Assembly: GCF_001653235.2 (NCBI RefSeq)
Contig: NC_035792.1
Coordinates: forward strand, 3,224,001-3,288,000
Origin: Pochonia chlamydosporia 170
Lineage: Eukaryota; Ascomycota; Sordariomycetes; Hypocreales; Clavicipitaceae
Direction: 5' to 3'
DNA: 64,000 bases
Of the stretch, positions 34,740 to 47,260 are shown one piece after another; within the stretch, counting starts at the first letter, position 1; each line of letters begins with the position of its first letter. The notes below the pieces were generated by a model, which was given only the letters and a program-made list of their open reading frames with translations, was not told where the DNA came from and did no database searches. Position numbers and translations under genes: made by a program.

Positions 34740-37700
34740 GATCCAGTCCCAGCACGTAGAGCCAGCCCAGTCAATCTGTGTGGTCTGGTGCGTGGACACT
34801 AGCTGATGCTGGCGGGGGCGGATCTGTGTGTGTCTGGTGTCTACGGAGTAGGTCTCTCTCTGTTGCTGGGAACATTCAAACCAAACTGCATGACGGTCAA
34901 CGGTGACAGGCACGGGGAGAGCCGGAATCGCCATGAGACCGGCAGCAACAACAGTCACAGCCATCCATCCATCAGCGTCAAGTCCATGACATGCATGACA
35001 TGGGCGGAAATATCGAGTGGGCGGCTCCTAGTGCATGTTTCTGCTGACAAGCCCCATAAGTAGAATCCAATCTGGCTCATGTCCCCGTTCAGTGCTTCAC
35101 CAGTACCACTAGAGTGCTGCGCCAGCGCCGTGGAGGCTGCGACAGTGGGACAGTGGGAGCCACAGTAGACATGAGCCGCCTAGTCTGGTCTGGTACCAGG
35201 TGCAGCATTTGAAGAACTTCGTCAGGTGTTGCAGTGTCCGATTGACTTGGCTTCGACATGAGATGCGCATACTCATTTTACAATTGTACCCAAGTCACCC
35301 TTTAATTTTTCTTGTTTGATCTTGTCCCTATTGCACTTCGTAATCAACTCTGCCTTGCAATGCAGTCCGGGAGGCGTTTGCGCGAAATGCCAAGTTATGA
35401 TTGAAGTCAACTGGTCAATCCCTTCAATGTTCCACGTCCGGTACCGCCTCTTGGAATTGCCGCACGAATCACCGAAAGTCCGGCCGGACAGCGGGACCAA
35501 AATACAGCCATTCAATGTTCTGTGCTGGTCCCGCTTTGGCATGACACTGGAACAAAAATACTCTGCTGCCAAAGTCGTGTCTGGTTTGCTTTTATGTGTT
35601 TGCGTTCCGGCTCTCCCATGTCTAACATTGAAAGAATTATGCGTCTCTACCTGGGTACTTGTAGGCAGCCAGTGGCAAGCTCAAGCGACTCAACATGACG
35701 GCAATTCGAAGAATGACGAGCACGCCGCCAATGTTCCGTAGGCTTAACTCGGATCTCATTCCCATGATTCGGTTTCTGCTATGGGCATTAAGCGGCGCCT
35801 GCGAGCAACTCGCCATTGATCACAGCATTTCTAGGTAGCACACTGTTTAGTTTAATTATTTGTCCCAAAAGTTGTTGCTTTGTCTCGAGGCGCAGACAGC
35901 CCCGAGCATCAGACGGAAGGAGCATCCGGTTGAAGCGCCCATGTCAAGAATATGGGAATGCGGGCAGGAACGAGCCTGGAACAAGCTACTCTGTACATCT
36001 GGCCAAATCCTACCAGATGGACTAGACATCACGCCTCATCGGGTTTACCACTATTCGAGTTTCCATCGGCAGTCGTTCTTGATGCAGCTTTCCAAACTTG
36101 ACTTTTACACGTTATATATACTTTAGATTGCTTTCTGGACCGATGGACCTGGCCACGTCCGCCACTGCCATCCGCCAGACCTGGATCCTGGCCGTGTCTC
36201 GATTTCCTTTTCGACGTCAACTTCATAATTACCACCGCCCCTTAAACAACGACACCTGAAAGGCCGCTCTGTCGTCGTTGATCATGGCGTGCAGAAGGGC
36301 CTCGAGTGTCTTTCTGGTCTATTCACTCCCACCCGGTCAACCTGCAGTCGAGGTCCTTCGACAATGCCGCTACTGGCGTTTCGAGACCGGATGAATGCCC
36401 TCCCTTGTGAGGCGGCCAAAGGTAGTGCAACTTCATGCAGGATGCGAGACCACCATCTCTTCTTGTGCGCACCAACATACCAAGCCCTGTCAGTTGGATC
36501 CCGAGTCCTGGCAGATGCTACCAAACACCACCTCGTCAACGTTGAGCGACGTTTCCCACATCATATATCTGAAAAAAGCGGCGACATCAACTTGCCTGCT
36601 TTCCTATAGACACTTGGCTGGAGCTGTTGGATTGGAATCACAAGCCAGACTACATTCATGTATCTTTGGGGCCCTGCACCTTGCGATCGACAAGCCTAAC
36701 GACCTGTCTGACCCTGTCTGACCATATCCCCATCCCCCCCCCAAAAAAAAGGGCAGACACAGTATCCAACTTGGGAGCAGACGCCGTGGCTCCGGATAAT
36801 TTTCCAATTGCGCTCCGTATTTTAAACCACACTCGACCCCTCTTTTGCTTGCTTCAACCCGTCCATTTACTTTGACCGTACTCAATAGGTATGTAGCCGA
36901 TGAACTCTGTGCTCCAAACCAGCCCACCTGATTCTGATTCGAGGGCTTCATTGGCAACCCAAGGGGATCGAATCTGTCGAGCCATCGATGATATGTCGAC
37001 CCGCAAACTTTCGACTTGTCCAGCCTTTGGCATGTGCTTGCATGTGGTGGGAGGTGCGGGGACGGCTTTGAGAACACGCACATTGCGGTCAGGACTCCGA
37101 GTTTTGTGAGCTGCCGCAAGCTAGCATTGAGATACGACGTATAAATTATTCGTCACACGGAATGCGCAGCTGAGGAAGCAATCATTCCCTCAGCTTTCGG
37201 TAACGGTGAGATGATTTGATCTCACCACAGAGCTCAAAGTGCATCGCACCGCCTGCTGTATTCATTGAGAGCCGTTCATTGGTGTCGCCTGCTACGCGGC
37301 TTGAAGAGATGGGCGGATAATGGAGTGGACTCTCGGGACCCTGGGAGCCACGATGATGATGGGCTGCATGGACCCACGTCGCTCACGCCTTCAGTCTTCC
37401 ACCCTTTTCATTCTTGCCTCATAGCCTTCTGCCCAAACTCCTTGGCTCTCAATTTTGGGCTGTTCAACCTGGCTCGTGGCGCTCCGCCCATCGTCAATCC
37501 CTGCCCACCACCAGGAAACCCTTGTCAACTGACGACAGATGCTTTCCAGTTTGGCAGCTTTCTTTGATTGACGGTTGGAGGGTTCATCTTCATCTGGTAC
37601 AAAGGTCCAAGCCCGACACCGGAAGAACTCCACAACCACGAAAATGGAGATGTGACCGACCGATCAACCAGTCAAGTCGATTTGGATGAAAGTTAATTCA

Positions 37701-39147
37701 GAGCAGGGCCAGGAAGCATTGAAAGGCCCCGAAGTCAAATTTGCCCACTTCGGTTGCCTTGGATGATGCCTGCATCAGGGTAGAAGAACGGGTAACAGTC
37801 GACCCGACTCTGCTTGGTACAGTCAAGGCTGCACAATTGCTGACTCGAAGTCTCAGGTCGTCATGATCGAGAACAACATCCAGCACTGGCGCGAACTGCG
37901 GCACGAATGCCGGTTGGTGACAGTGGAATCCTGGACATTGCAACCTTGGGCCTTGTTGCTACTTTAATTGCACCCACTCAAACACAGTGTGCTGCATTGC
38001 AGGCATGGTCATGCATGCTGCGTGCCATCTGATGAGATGCAAGGCTTGTCTCTGGCTCAACTAGCATCCGATGTGTGGCGACGATTATGTCAAGTCAAAG
38101 TGCCTGGCTGCACTGCTGTAAGGAGCCGTACGGAGGAAACGGAGTAGAGGTTGCAGACATCAACCCTGGCAGTTCAGCAGCCTCACGAGCAGGTCCGCTC
38201 TTGCTGCCGACACGGAGAATTTGCAGAAGCTTCCCGGCAGAAATGAGCACTACGTACTCCATACCCTCTGCCAGAACGTACAACGTGTTGAACCATGGCA
38301 ACCCCAGCTGGAAGGCGCTGGCTTTGGTCTCGTTCCTCATAATTCTCGGTAATTTCAGCATGTTCAGCGATGGTTGTCCTTCCTCTTCCTTGGAGAGGTA
38401 TCACCACGCAGCGTATACTTGGATAAATTATAAAGCGCACGCCATCGTACCAACGGAATATATCCGGGGCATACAAAATACATGTGTTCAACTCTTGATA
38501 CCCTAGTCTGGTTCGCGCGAATTGGCATCATTTCCACGGGTTTCACCCAAGGATCCATTCAAGGCTAAATTAAATACAGTAGAGCCTCATCGCCGACCAG
38601 TGCCAGATCTTTCACCAGAGCCAAGCGAGACGGGTCCCTTACCTCGGTCGGGCGATTCCCGTGGTGCCGTGGGTCTTTGGACTCTCCTCGGGATTCCGTT
38701 GCGAATATTGATGGGCACAACATGAGGAGAGATCAATATTTGCCTTTGTCGGACCGGCGGTAGTGGAGCCATCCTGAGCCGCTGCCCTGGATCCGATGTA
38801 ATAGTGGCACCGGGCAGGCGACCGTCAGATGCGCGAGTTAGTTTCTGGATGGTCTAACGCTTGACAATAAAATTCTTGAGCCTGCTGCGTCACAGAATTT
38901 GACGAGTTCATGGAGTTCTAGTTAAAGGCTGTGACTGACTTCAGCTTCTGCGCTTCAACATGAGACATGCCTTGCGCAGCAAGCAACCCCAGTCAGTTCA
39001 GCCCGTTGTCCAGCTGCAACCAAAGGCAAGCCCTTCCTCTTTGGATTGACATGAGCCAGCCACTTGGCTCACACGACCGGCTTCTCTTTCCCCGTGCTTC
39101 CCAGGCTTGGCCTTCGTTTGCATGCTCCGCAAACTCCGTAATGCATA

Positions 39148-39163
39148 CTACCTAGGTAGGTAC
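39148..39163. repeat. TACCTAGGTAGGTAC repeat
   Basis: Third occurrence of the CCTAGGTA palindromic word (others at 9951-9971 and 13215-13226), in gene-free DNA. Confidence 0.6.
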
Positions 39164-41430
39164 TGAGGACTCCAAGTTACTTGGTGGCCGGGAGGCTGGC
39201 TCCGTCTCCCCGGTCATGGTTGTCCAAAGGGTTGGATTGCAACTTCGGTCAAGTAAACCAGTTACGGAGTAATATGAGAGCCATCAAAACATGGTCCGTT
39301 GGAAAGGTCACCTAGGTTTGCCAGGGCACGCCGAACCCACATTCCCCACCATTTCTTCTGGTGTTTCCCATGTGGCCTGTGGCTAATCTCTGTTCCCATT
39401 AAGCTGACAGTGGCTTACACGTAAGGTGGGTGTTATCAATTTGTCGCGCAATCAATCCTACTTATCAGTTTAGCTTCAAATCGCAACCGCGCAAATCCCT
39501 GATCTGAGCAAACGTTGGAACTATCGAAGGGGTAAGTGGGTTTATTCTGGAAACCGTCCACAGTCTTCAACGGCAGTCGGCAATAAGGGCCATTGTCAGC
39601 CGTTTGCAAGAACTTGAAGTGATAATAGAACATGTTACGCCGCCTCCGAATACTCCAATATGCCATATGCACATTGCCAAGACCAAGGCAATCCGGTCCG
39701 CCACTTCCCGAACAGGTAGTCCGACTGACAATTTTGTTGGATGACCGGCGTCCGAGTTTCTGTGTCATCAGACAGTTGGTAACATTCTTTTTGATTCTGA
39801 CTTGACTGCTTTGTATATGGGACATGAGTCAATAACCATCCAGTACCCCAACTCAATAGCTTCAACACGGTCAGACCGCCAATCACTGAAGGAGGAACTG
39901 AAGAGCGCAAATCAGACTCTATGGTGATGCAATCGAGTCCAACTATATGATTCTGAAAGTATTGGTCAATCTAACCCGGCAGGAGTACTCGCAAGTTGCA
40001 ATTCACTTGCCACAAATGCTACTTGGTCGGGTAGCAGGCGTCTTGCTTGTGCTGAGTCTGATGTTGTATCAATATGGTCTCGGTCCTAAAGTTTCACTCT
40101 CAATACCGATTTGTCATGCTCAACTTGTAGCACTGACAGCTTATTGCTGAGTATGTGAAAACGTCGCAGGCCACAATGCCCCAAGCGAGACTCTTGGACG
40201 CAAATGTAAATCACAACATGTTTGGCTTGGTATGTAAAGTGTTTTGAAAGCCAAATAGTTGTGATGATGCAATACATTGAAGTCAAATTCAGGGCTGACG
40301 GGACCAGTCCTGGTGAGTACATGGCATCAACACTTCCAAGACGGAGATATGGGTAAAATTATCTTGAATCCCTCATTACAGAGCCTGATCTAACCTCGGC
40401 ATGCATGATAAAGTACATGTATTGTACAACGTATCCCAGTAATCCCATCGCAAGCTTTCTTCCAGTCCATTGAGTTGCCAAAATGAGAAGTCGCCCGCTA
40501 TTCATCCGTCCTCGGGCCAGGCAATTGAGGTGGAAGAAGTTCACAGACCTCACATATATAGCCAGCAGACTTGACTTCCCGTCTGTGTATGCCCATGGTG
40601 CAATCTCCAGCTATTTTACCTCTCTTTTGAGCTTTGGCCCTGTCCAGCGACTCTTGGCAGTATATGTTCGTCCCCACGGTGAATTTTCTCACGACGCACT
40701 GCTGGGAGTGCCTCCTGATGCATTCCTTGTAGAAGTGCGCCTCGAAACACATTTTGACTGATCGATGGTGGCGCTGTTTTGTTTTCTTTTTCTTATGAAA
40801 TGTAGGGATTTAATATGCGTCTTTGATGTTTGTTCGTGGAGTCGTTGGACTTGTCTTTTTGATTCGGCATGTTGTTTAGGAGGCGAGTTGAGATGGGAAT
40901 AGTTTGGCGAGACCTTTGTTTTTATACAACTCTTAGAATGACTGAATGTAATTCTTGGGTCGTGGTTTCCTTGTTCAGTGGAAGCAGGAAGGAGTTCACT
41001 GGTGGTGTACGTGGGACGTACTTTCGTGTTCATGGTTAGCTTTGTTGGGATCGAATGCTGTGGGTGAGTGTTCGACATTGTTCGTCGTTCATTGACGAGA
41101 GTTTACATCTTCATCAATATACTGCTGTGATATGGATGTAGGTGTTAGTCCTGTGATTAAGTTGGCTCACGATGAGTTACGGCACTTCAGAAACAGGCAT
41201 ACACTTGTCCAGTTTGCGATTCAGGGGGATGATTATATTGATAGTTGTAAATTGGTGAGTAGCTCCTCCAGCTATTAACCTTTTGTCCGATATGAGTTGT
41301 TGAACTTGGACTTGTACAAAAAGCACGAACAGAAACGAACACCGAAAACCCATTACATTAGACCAAAAGACATCAAGTACACTGTTTTCATCTCAAGACC
41401 AGCAACACTATTTTCGTCATTGTGCCCCCA

Positions 41431-43179
41431 TCAGCAAATGGCATGACTCTTTCCAGTCTTTCCCTGCAGCGAATGTTGTTCATTCTACGCCAGTCAGTAA
41501 ACCACTCAATCTCCAAATCAAGCAAACATACCTTGAAAGCCTCCTTCGCCTCACTCATCGGATCCCTAATCTTCCTCCCAGCAGTGATGTGCTCGCCCAT
41601 ATGCTCCTGCAGCCTCTTGATAAACTGCTCACTGTCCTGCTCCAAATGCTGACAACACAACTTGATATCCTTGATCAACAGCTCGCACCGACTCTTGGAA
41701 AAGTCCTCCCTCACCACAATCCGCATCATCTTCATCTGCTCCGTCTCAGGGGCCATGGTGTACGCGGGGATAACCCACCCCCTTGCGCGGAGATACTGCG
41801 CCAACGCAAATTCGTCAAAGTCCTTGTCCTCGATCTCGCCTTCATCTCTGCCGGGGAAGCGGAAAGCAACCAAGGGCAAGCTCTTCCCGTGTCCTTCGGA
41901 CATGACGACGAAGCCTATTTCGCGAAGAGCATCCGCGAGGTAGTCTGCTGTTTTGGTGAGGTTGCACATGATGTGGCGGTAGCCAGCTTTGCCTAGACGG
42001 ATGAGCTGGTAGTACTGTCCGATGACTTGGGAGGCGCCCTTAGAGAAGTTGAGTGTGAAGGAGGACTGTTCGGCGCCGAGGTAGTTGATGTTGAAGATGA
42101 GATCTTTGGGGAGATACTCTGACGAGCGCCATACCACCCATCCTACGCCGGGGTACACAAGACCATACTAAAGATTCAGTCACAATGTCATTCCCATGAT
42201 ATGTAGACAGGATTCTTACTCACCTTATGTCCAGAAACATTAATAGAAACCACACGCTCGACTCGAAAGTCCCATTGAAGATCGGGAACCACAAACGGCG
42301 CCACAAACCCTCCACTCGCAGCATCAACATGAATCGGCACATCCGACTTCCTCTCAACAAGCAAGTCACTAATAGCCTTGACATCCTCATACGCCCCCGT
42401 GTATGTCGTCCCCAAAATGGCCACAATCCCAATCGTATTCTCGTCACACATATCCACCGCCTCCTTGGGGTCAATCACAAACCGCGTCCTCGTGCAATTC
42501 ACATACTTCTCCTCGATTTCAAAGTACCGTGCCGCCTTCTCCCAGCACACCTGCACGGCAGAAGACATGATGATGTTGGGATTGTCAGTGGATTTCCCTT
42601 CCGCCTGGCGACGCTGCTTCCAGCGGCGCTTCATGGCCAGGACGCCGAGCATGATGGCCTCGGAGGAGCCTACGCTTGATGTCCCGATGGCGGTGTTCTG
42701 TGGCGCGTGGAAGAGGTTCGCGATCATGTTGGCGCAGCGGTTGTGGATTTCTGCTGTTTGGGGGTATTCTTCGAAGTCGATGAAGTTTTTGGACATGGCT
42801 TCCATCATGAGGTCTTCTGCTTCTTTTTCCTGATGGGGTGTTAGTTGTGTTTGAGGGAGTGGTGGAGGGAGTGTACCATGTATGTTGATACGAAGGAGGC
42901 GAGACTGCAATCATGTTAGCTCTGGGATGTATTCACTGTGCTTTTTGCTTGGGAGGTTTGTATTTGGCATGTGAAATACTTTAGCTTCGGGTTATTGTCC
43001 AAGCTGAGCTCGTCCTTGATCATGCGGTACGCAATCTCAGGCGGCATCGACTCATCGGGTATATCTGCACTCGGCAAGTCCTGAATAGCATATCGCGATC
43101 CATAAACACTGGTAAAGTCATCTTGCGAATCTACCTCGTCGGCAGAACGTTTCACACCGGCTCTAGCAGCTGGGGCCAT
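41431..43179 (-). CDS. gad: Glutamate decarboxylase (PLP-dependent)
   Basis: Five exons on the minus strand: 42980..43179, 42877..42904 (28 nt), 42224..42829, 41532..42167 and 41431..41463. Together they give 500 residues with all phases consistent. The tiny second exon restores KLNLASFVSTYM, the standard GAD N-terminal block. QTAEIHNRCANMIANLFHAP, SSVGSSEAIMLGVLAMKRRW, TTYTGAYEDV and HVDAASGGFVAPFV follow. SINVSGHK carries the PLP-binding lysine (Lys278), next to an exon end. The last exon adds GKTGKSHAIC. The enzyme converts L-glutamate to GABA and CO2 in the cytosol, the first step of the GABA shunt, used in carbon/nitrogen turnover and stress or acid tolerance. The spliced end was preferred over reading through the last intron because it gives the short Gly/Lys-rich, Cys-terminal tail usual for fungal GADs. 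Confidence 0.93.
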
Positions 43180-44239
43180 TGTAAGATATTTCGTGAACGG
43201 TGATGTGAAGATACACGAGGTCTTTTCTCTGAAGATTTGTAATTGGACAGATGATCAATTCCTCGCAATGACACTTTAAGAATGGCACACAGGCAGACAC
43301 GGCATTTATTTAAATCTCCAAGCTTCACTGCAATCGGTTACGTCGGAACCGCCAACTCAATTCTGGCCCACGCCCCAATATTTGCATTCGCATGAAATCA
43401 GGCTTTTCTTTTGAACGCGAGGTGACGCACGTATTGGTAGGATCATGCCCGCCGATTTGCTCCATATTCGATAGTTTGGTGGCAACCATGGGAAATAGAG
43501 TTTCAACAGCTCAACGGGAACAGCTTAGCTCTTGCGACGTACCCCGCAGACGGCTCGCGACAGCATTGAGATCGAGCGGCTTGCATATTGTGGTGTAGAA
43601 ATGGTGCTGTGGTTGTGTGGTCATGGCCTGATGTTGGGGTAGATGCCGGAGGGTGTAGATGGATGTTGTGAGCTCAAAGTTGGGGACAGGATACTGTGTG
43701 ATCATCAAGTTGGATTGACAGCTTGCAAGGCCGTGGAGGTGAAAACGAGTAATAAAATACGGAGAGAATAGCTGTTCTTGATTGAATTTCAAGGGATGCT
43801 ACGGTTTGCAGATTGGTATTTCTCGCGAGACGTGAGAGATTGCGAATCCATTGATGAAAGTACATGTGTACGATTAATTCCCCGTGTTGAGAGAAGGGTT
43901 GATTTTGCGCAGTAACCTTCCCTACGTAGACTCTACTTCACCTGTAACATGAACGAACTGAGAAATCAAACCAAACATATAGTTGTTGGCAATCATTGGC
44001 ATTGGTAGCACCTAATGCTAGCTGAAATTGGTATCTCAAATGAGGTCAAATAGACAAACAAAAACCGCGGTGCAAGGCAAGCAACCCCTACTCCTCGTTC
44101 CTCTAACCCCACACAACCGCCATCATTATTACACATAATGTTTAAAATAACTGTACAAACGAAATTAACGAGACATCCCTACAGAGAAACCCGAGGACAT
44201 CGGTTAACCTTGGAGCACCAGTGATGTCCCAAAAGGCGC
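43180..44239. other. 1.1 kb intergenic region (GAD upstream, LITAF downstream)
   Basis: An A/T-rich patch TTTAAATAAATG on the minus strand near 43304-43315, about 130 bp upstream of the GAD start, could act as a TATA-like element. No supportable gene. Confidence 0.5.
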
Positions 44240-44369
44240 TTAGTTCTTAGCATCAGGCTGGTGAGCAGGCTGCTGCTGCTGAATCTGTGGCTGAAGGTCA
44301 TGCATAGGATGCTGCTCCTGGTGCTGTTGAGGGTATTGCTGAGGATATTGCTGGGGATACTGCTGGGGA

Positions 44370-44404
<35 letters not shown>

Positions 44405-45061
44405 AGGTGGTTGTTGTTGGTAGTTCTGGGCAGGAACTGGACCGGCGTCTTTTGTCTGACCCTGATGCTGTTGAGCATTCATTGGGGCCTGATTGCCGTT
44501 GTACTGGGAGTATACAGGGACGGTAGGGCCGAAGACCTCGATGGGGCCATCATGTCGTCGGACTGCAACCATGTTCTTGCACTGAGAGCAGCGGTACTGG
44601 GTATCTTCGAACCATCCTGCGAGACAGGGCACGCAGGTCAAGCAGACGCAGAAGAGGCAGAGAATGGCACCAACGACACTATAATATACCGCATTAGGAC
44701 TTGAAATTTGCCACTGACTGGCGAATTGTAAAGCTTACATTTGCATAGAAGTGCCTTCTCGCTGAACGGTGGTGGTCGTTCTCTGGTGGCAAAATGGGCA
44801 GTCAATCCACTGCGGCTGGTCGCTAAGCTGGTTCAACGGGATAACGGTCGTAGGAGGGCCATTCGTGTTTGCTCCCTGGGGTGGTTGGCCCATGGGAGCA
44901 GTCTTTGCTTGATCATAGCTTGGAGGCAGGGCCTGGCCGGTATGTGTTTGCTGCACAGGCTGAATGTGCTCGTTGCTTGTGACGGGATGGTAAGTCTGCT
45001 GTGGTTGAGTAGGAGCCATGTTTTGCTGCTGCTGCTGCTGCTGTTGTTGCGAGGGATCCAT
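44240..45061 (-). CDS. LITAF-domain zinc-ribbon protein with polyglutamine tracts
   Basis: Two exons on the minus strand (44739..45061, 44240..44678), 253 residues. A polyGln stretch at residues 5-13 is followed by a PPSY motif (46-49), typical of WW-domain (Rsp5/Nedd4) binding in this family. The LITAF domain has a first CPFC knuckle (88-91), then a Cys-rich hydrophobic stretch AILCLFCVCLTCVPCLAGWF and a second knuckle YRCSQCKN. The hydrophobic segment inserts as a monotopic hairpin into endosomal membranes in animal LITAF, where the protein works in endosome-to-lysosome trafficking. The C-terminal third is Gln/Pro-rich with a polyGln run and four YPQQ units. Polyglutamine length is encoded by CAG repeats and may vary between strains. 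The specific fungal role is not established. It is divergent from the NPC2 gene. Confidence 0.87.
44374..44404 (-). repeat. CAG trinucleotide repeat (polyGln) in LITAF gene
   Basis: About ten CTG units on the + strand, read as CAG on the coding strand, encoding the main polyglutamine run. A shorter CAG run lies at about 45024-45048. Confidence 0.75.
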
Positions 45062-46738
45062 GATGGCTGTAAATTCGATATGATCTTCGAGGGCTGTTGG
45101 CTACAAAGAACAGCTCGTGGTGAAATAAAGTCAAGTAGGCGAAAGGAAAGTCAATTGGGAAAAGTTGAGTGGGATTGGCTACGTTTTCATTCTTTCCAAA
45201 TTTGACACTTCAAACCAGGGAAGGAACATTGGACTTGGATTGTGGACCTGTTGCCTGAAGATTCCTCCGTGGCTCGTGTTAATCTCAACTTCCACTTTTT
45301 CCCACAGACCCATGATGCAGAGCTCGCATGCATCATTGGCCACGACTCGATTGAGGCTGAACCTGGACGGCAATCCTGCAAAACCCAAAACTTGGCGGTG
45401 CGAGGGTGGCCCGTTCATTTCTTCTTCTTTGCCTTCACAGCCTCCCTTGCTCTTTGAAGGATGGATGAGTTGCCCCCATGGTGCTAACATTAGACTTGGC
45501 GGCTCAGCTAAAACGGGGCATAACTGTAGGGCTGCGAGCTTCGAATGTCGGTCCTTTCCCAATGGAGGCTTAGTATTCCGGGCTGAGTCGACTTATTTTA
45601 CACTTGTCAGGGGCGAGGCATGTGGAGATTTACTCTGTCAATGGAGAAACTTTTGTTCTGGTCGTGTCAGATGGAGTCATTGACATGAAATTGGATGGGA
45701 TCTTCTGTCAATCGGGTCAGCAAACTTGAGGAAGACATGACACTTTTCAACAATCTTCCCATCAGAAACAGAGATGAGGCTTATGCGCAACAAGATGCTT
45801 CACCAGTTGGCGAAGTCAACATTGGCAAAATTTTGAGGACTGCATCAACGGCAATGCTGGTCCGGTTAGTGGGGTGGTGGCTTGCATCCTGCTGTGAGTG
45901 TGCTTGACGAGCTAATCCTTTGCTGACTGTTGCGTTATGCAGGCTCCAGTATCCTTGGAGGGACAGCAAGCTGCTGGGACTTGAAGGCCCGGAGCGATAC
46001 TGTGAGGTGGGAGCCGCAGATAAGATATTTTACCTCGACTCCTGTGATGAAATCGAGTGCCAGATTGACGAGTACGGTTTTGCAGCATGAGGCCACACCA
46101 ACGAATCTCATATCCAACGCGGCGCGAGACTCTGAGACAACCCAAAGAAGAAGTCCCCAGCACAGCACATGATTTGCTAGCTACGGGAATAGTGAGGCTT
46201 GGCGTATTATCCGCGGCGCACTATCACCTAGCGGGCTCAGTTGCCAACGTCTGGAAACGTCATAATGTGATGACTAGCATTCTTTGCCCGTATGCCTGGA
46301 GCAGGCCGAGATGGGTACGTTGCCCATGCCATGCGACATCGCACCAAGAGACGTAGGGAATATAAGGTGTCCTTCGACCAAGTTCGGTAACGTAATCAAC
46401 TCTCACAACATGCCGAGAAGGTAGCAGCTCAGAGTTGAAGAGTTCTGCTATAAGTGCCCAACGAAGTGGCATTGCGTTTCAAGCATCACCGAGGGACACA
46501 GTGTACGACAGTTCGCCATCATGAACTAGAACAGCAAACCCGTAGACATGTCAACGTTCAGCTTGTGACTCGACTTGTGAAACTTGTTGTTGGACAAAGA
46601 TAATTTTCTCTGATATTATATGATCATCGTCTGTCCCAGATCCAGGCATTTCTCATTTTCTGGTTCAACTTTTGTCTCGGCCATCTTTCAAGCGCTTGTT
46701 TACATCTGTCCAAGGAATTACAAATCTGAATATTCATC
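45062..46738. other. 1.7 kb divergent region (LITAF / NPC2)
   Basis: Open frames here are short and unsupported. ATATTATATG at 46613-46622, about 120 bp before the NPC2 start, could be a TATA-like element. No repeat was recognised. Confidence 0.5.
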
Positions 46739-47260
46739 ATGAGAGTGTCAACACTCTCGATCTTGCCCGGGCTACTGAGTGCTGCAAAGGCCGCGACATT
46801 TCAAGACTGTGGTACGTTCCCCCCTGTGCTTCTCTTCAAAGAGAAGAAACACTTATATGTTGACTGACTTATTTGTGTGAAATAAATAGGCAGCACTGCA
46901 AATGACCTACAAGTCTCTATCGCCGGTTGCACTGATGCCAATCCCGCCTGCATTTTCAACACTGGTCAAAAGGCATCCATAAAAGCTACATTCACCTCCC
47001 CCGTCACCATCGAAAGTGCAGAAATCAAGATTACAGCCTCAGTGGGAATCGCCAGTCTGAATTTCCCACTGAGTCCCGCCGAGGCCTGCGGTAACTGGGG
47101 GCTGAAGTGCCCTGCACCGGCTGGGTCGCCTCAGGCGCTAATGGTGGAAGTTCCTATTGATAGTAGCTATCCCAAGATCAAAGTTGGGGTAGAACTCCAG
47201 TTGGTTACTTCTCAAGGAGAGAAGTTGATTTGCAAGTCATTTCCAGTGGAGATTAAGTGA
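46739..47260 (+). CDS. Animal-type NPC2 / ML-domain sterol carrier, secreted
   Basis: Two exons (46739..46811, 46890..47260), 147 residues. The donor is GTACGT and the acceptor AAATAG. A signal peptide of about 18 residues (MRVSTLSILPGLLSAAKA) precedes the mature ML domain. Six cysteines are in the NPC2 pattern: FQDC, IAGC, PACIF, EAC, LKCP and LICK. The block LKCPAPAGSPQALMVEVPID followed by SSYPKIKVGVELQL matches animal NPC2 proteins much better than the usual fungal phosphatidylglycerol/phosphatidylinositol transfer protein (Npc2-like). NPC2 binds cholesterol or other sterols inside a beta-sandwich pocket. Metarhizium robertsii is known to carry an insect-derived NPC2 (Mr-NPC2a) that helps it take up host sterols. 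Whether this gene is its orthologue is inference. It lies next to a lipase-like gene in the same direction. Confidence 0.85.

Larger units (their letters stand above)
34580..41430. other. 6.9 kb gene-free stretch upstream of AreA
   Basis: The largest gene-free interval of the window. The proximal ~600 bp carries two CCAGA repeat clusters (34725-34739, 35183-35197) and is likely AreA promoter or leader. Farther left-to-right there are only short open frames. The best are 39436-39825 on the minus strand (ATG start, six cysteines, no recognised domain) and 40483-40761 on the plus strand (ATG start, no recognised domain). A CCTAGGTA repeat lies at 39148-39163. There is no transposase-like sequence and no tRNA recognised. 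Confidence 0.5.

Noticed and set aside
39436..39825. Six-cysteine minus-strand frame as a secreted effector
   Set aside because: ATG start but no signal peptide; no known family. Left only as a candidate in the gene-free interval.
44261..44704. + strand Leu-rich open frame
   Set aside because: Antisense shadow of the polyGln/Pro-rich LITAF exon; CAG repeats read as CTG give leucine runs.
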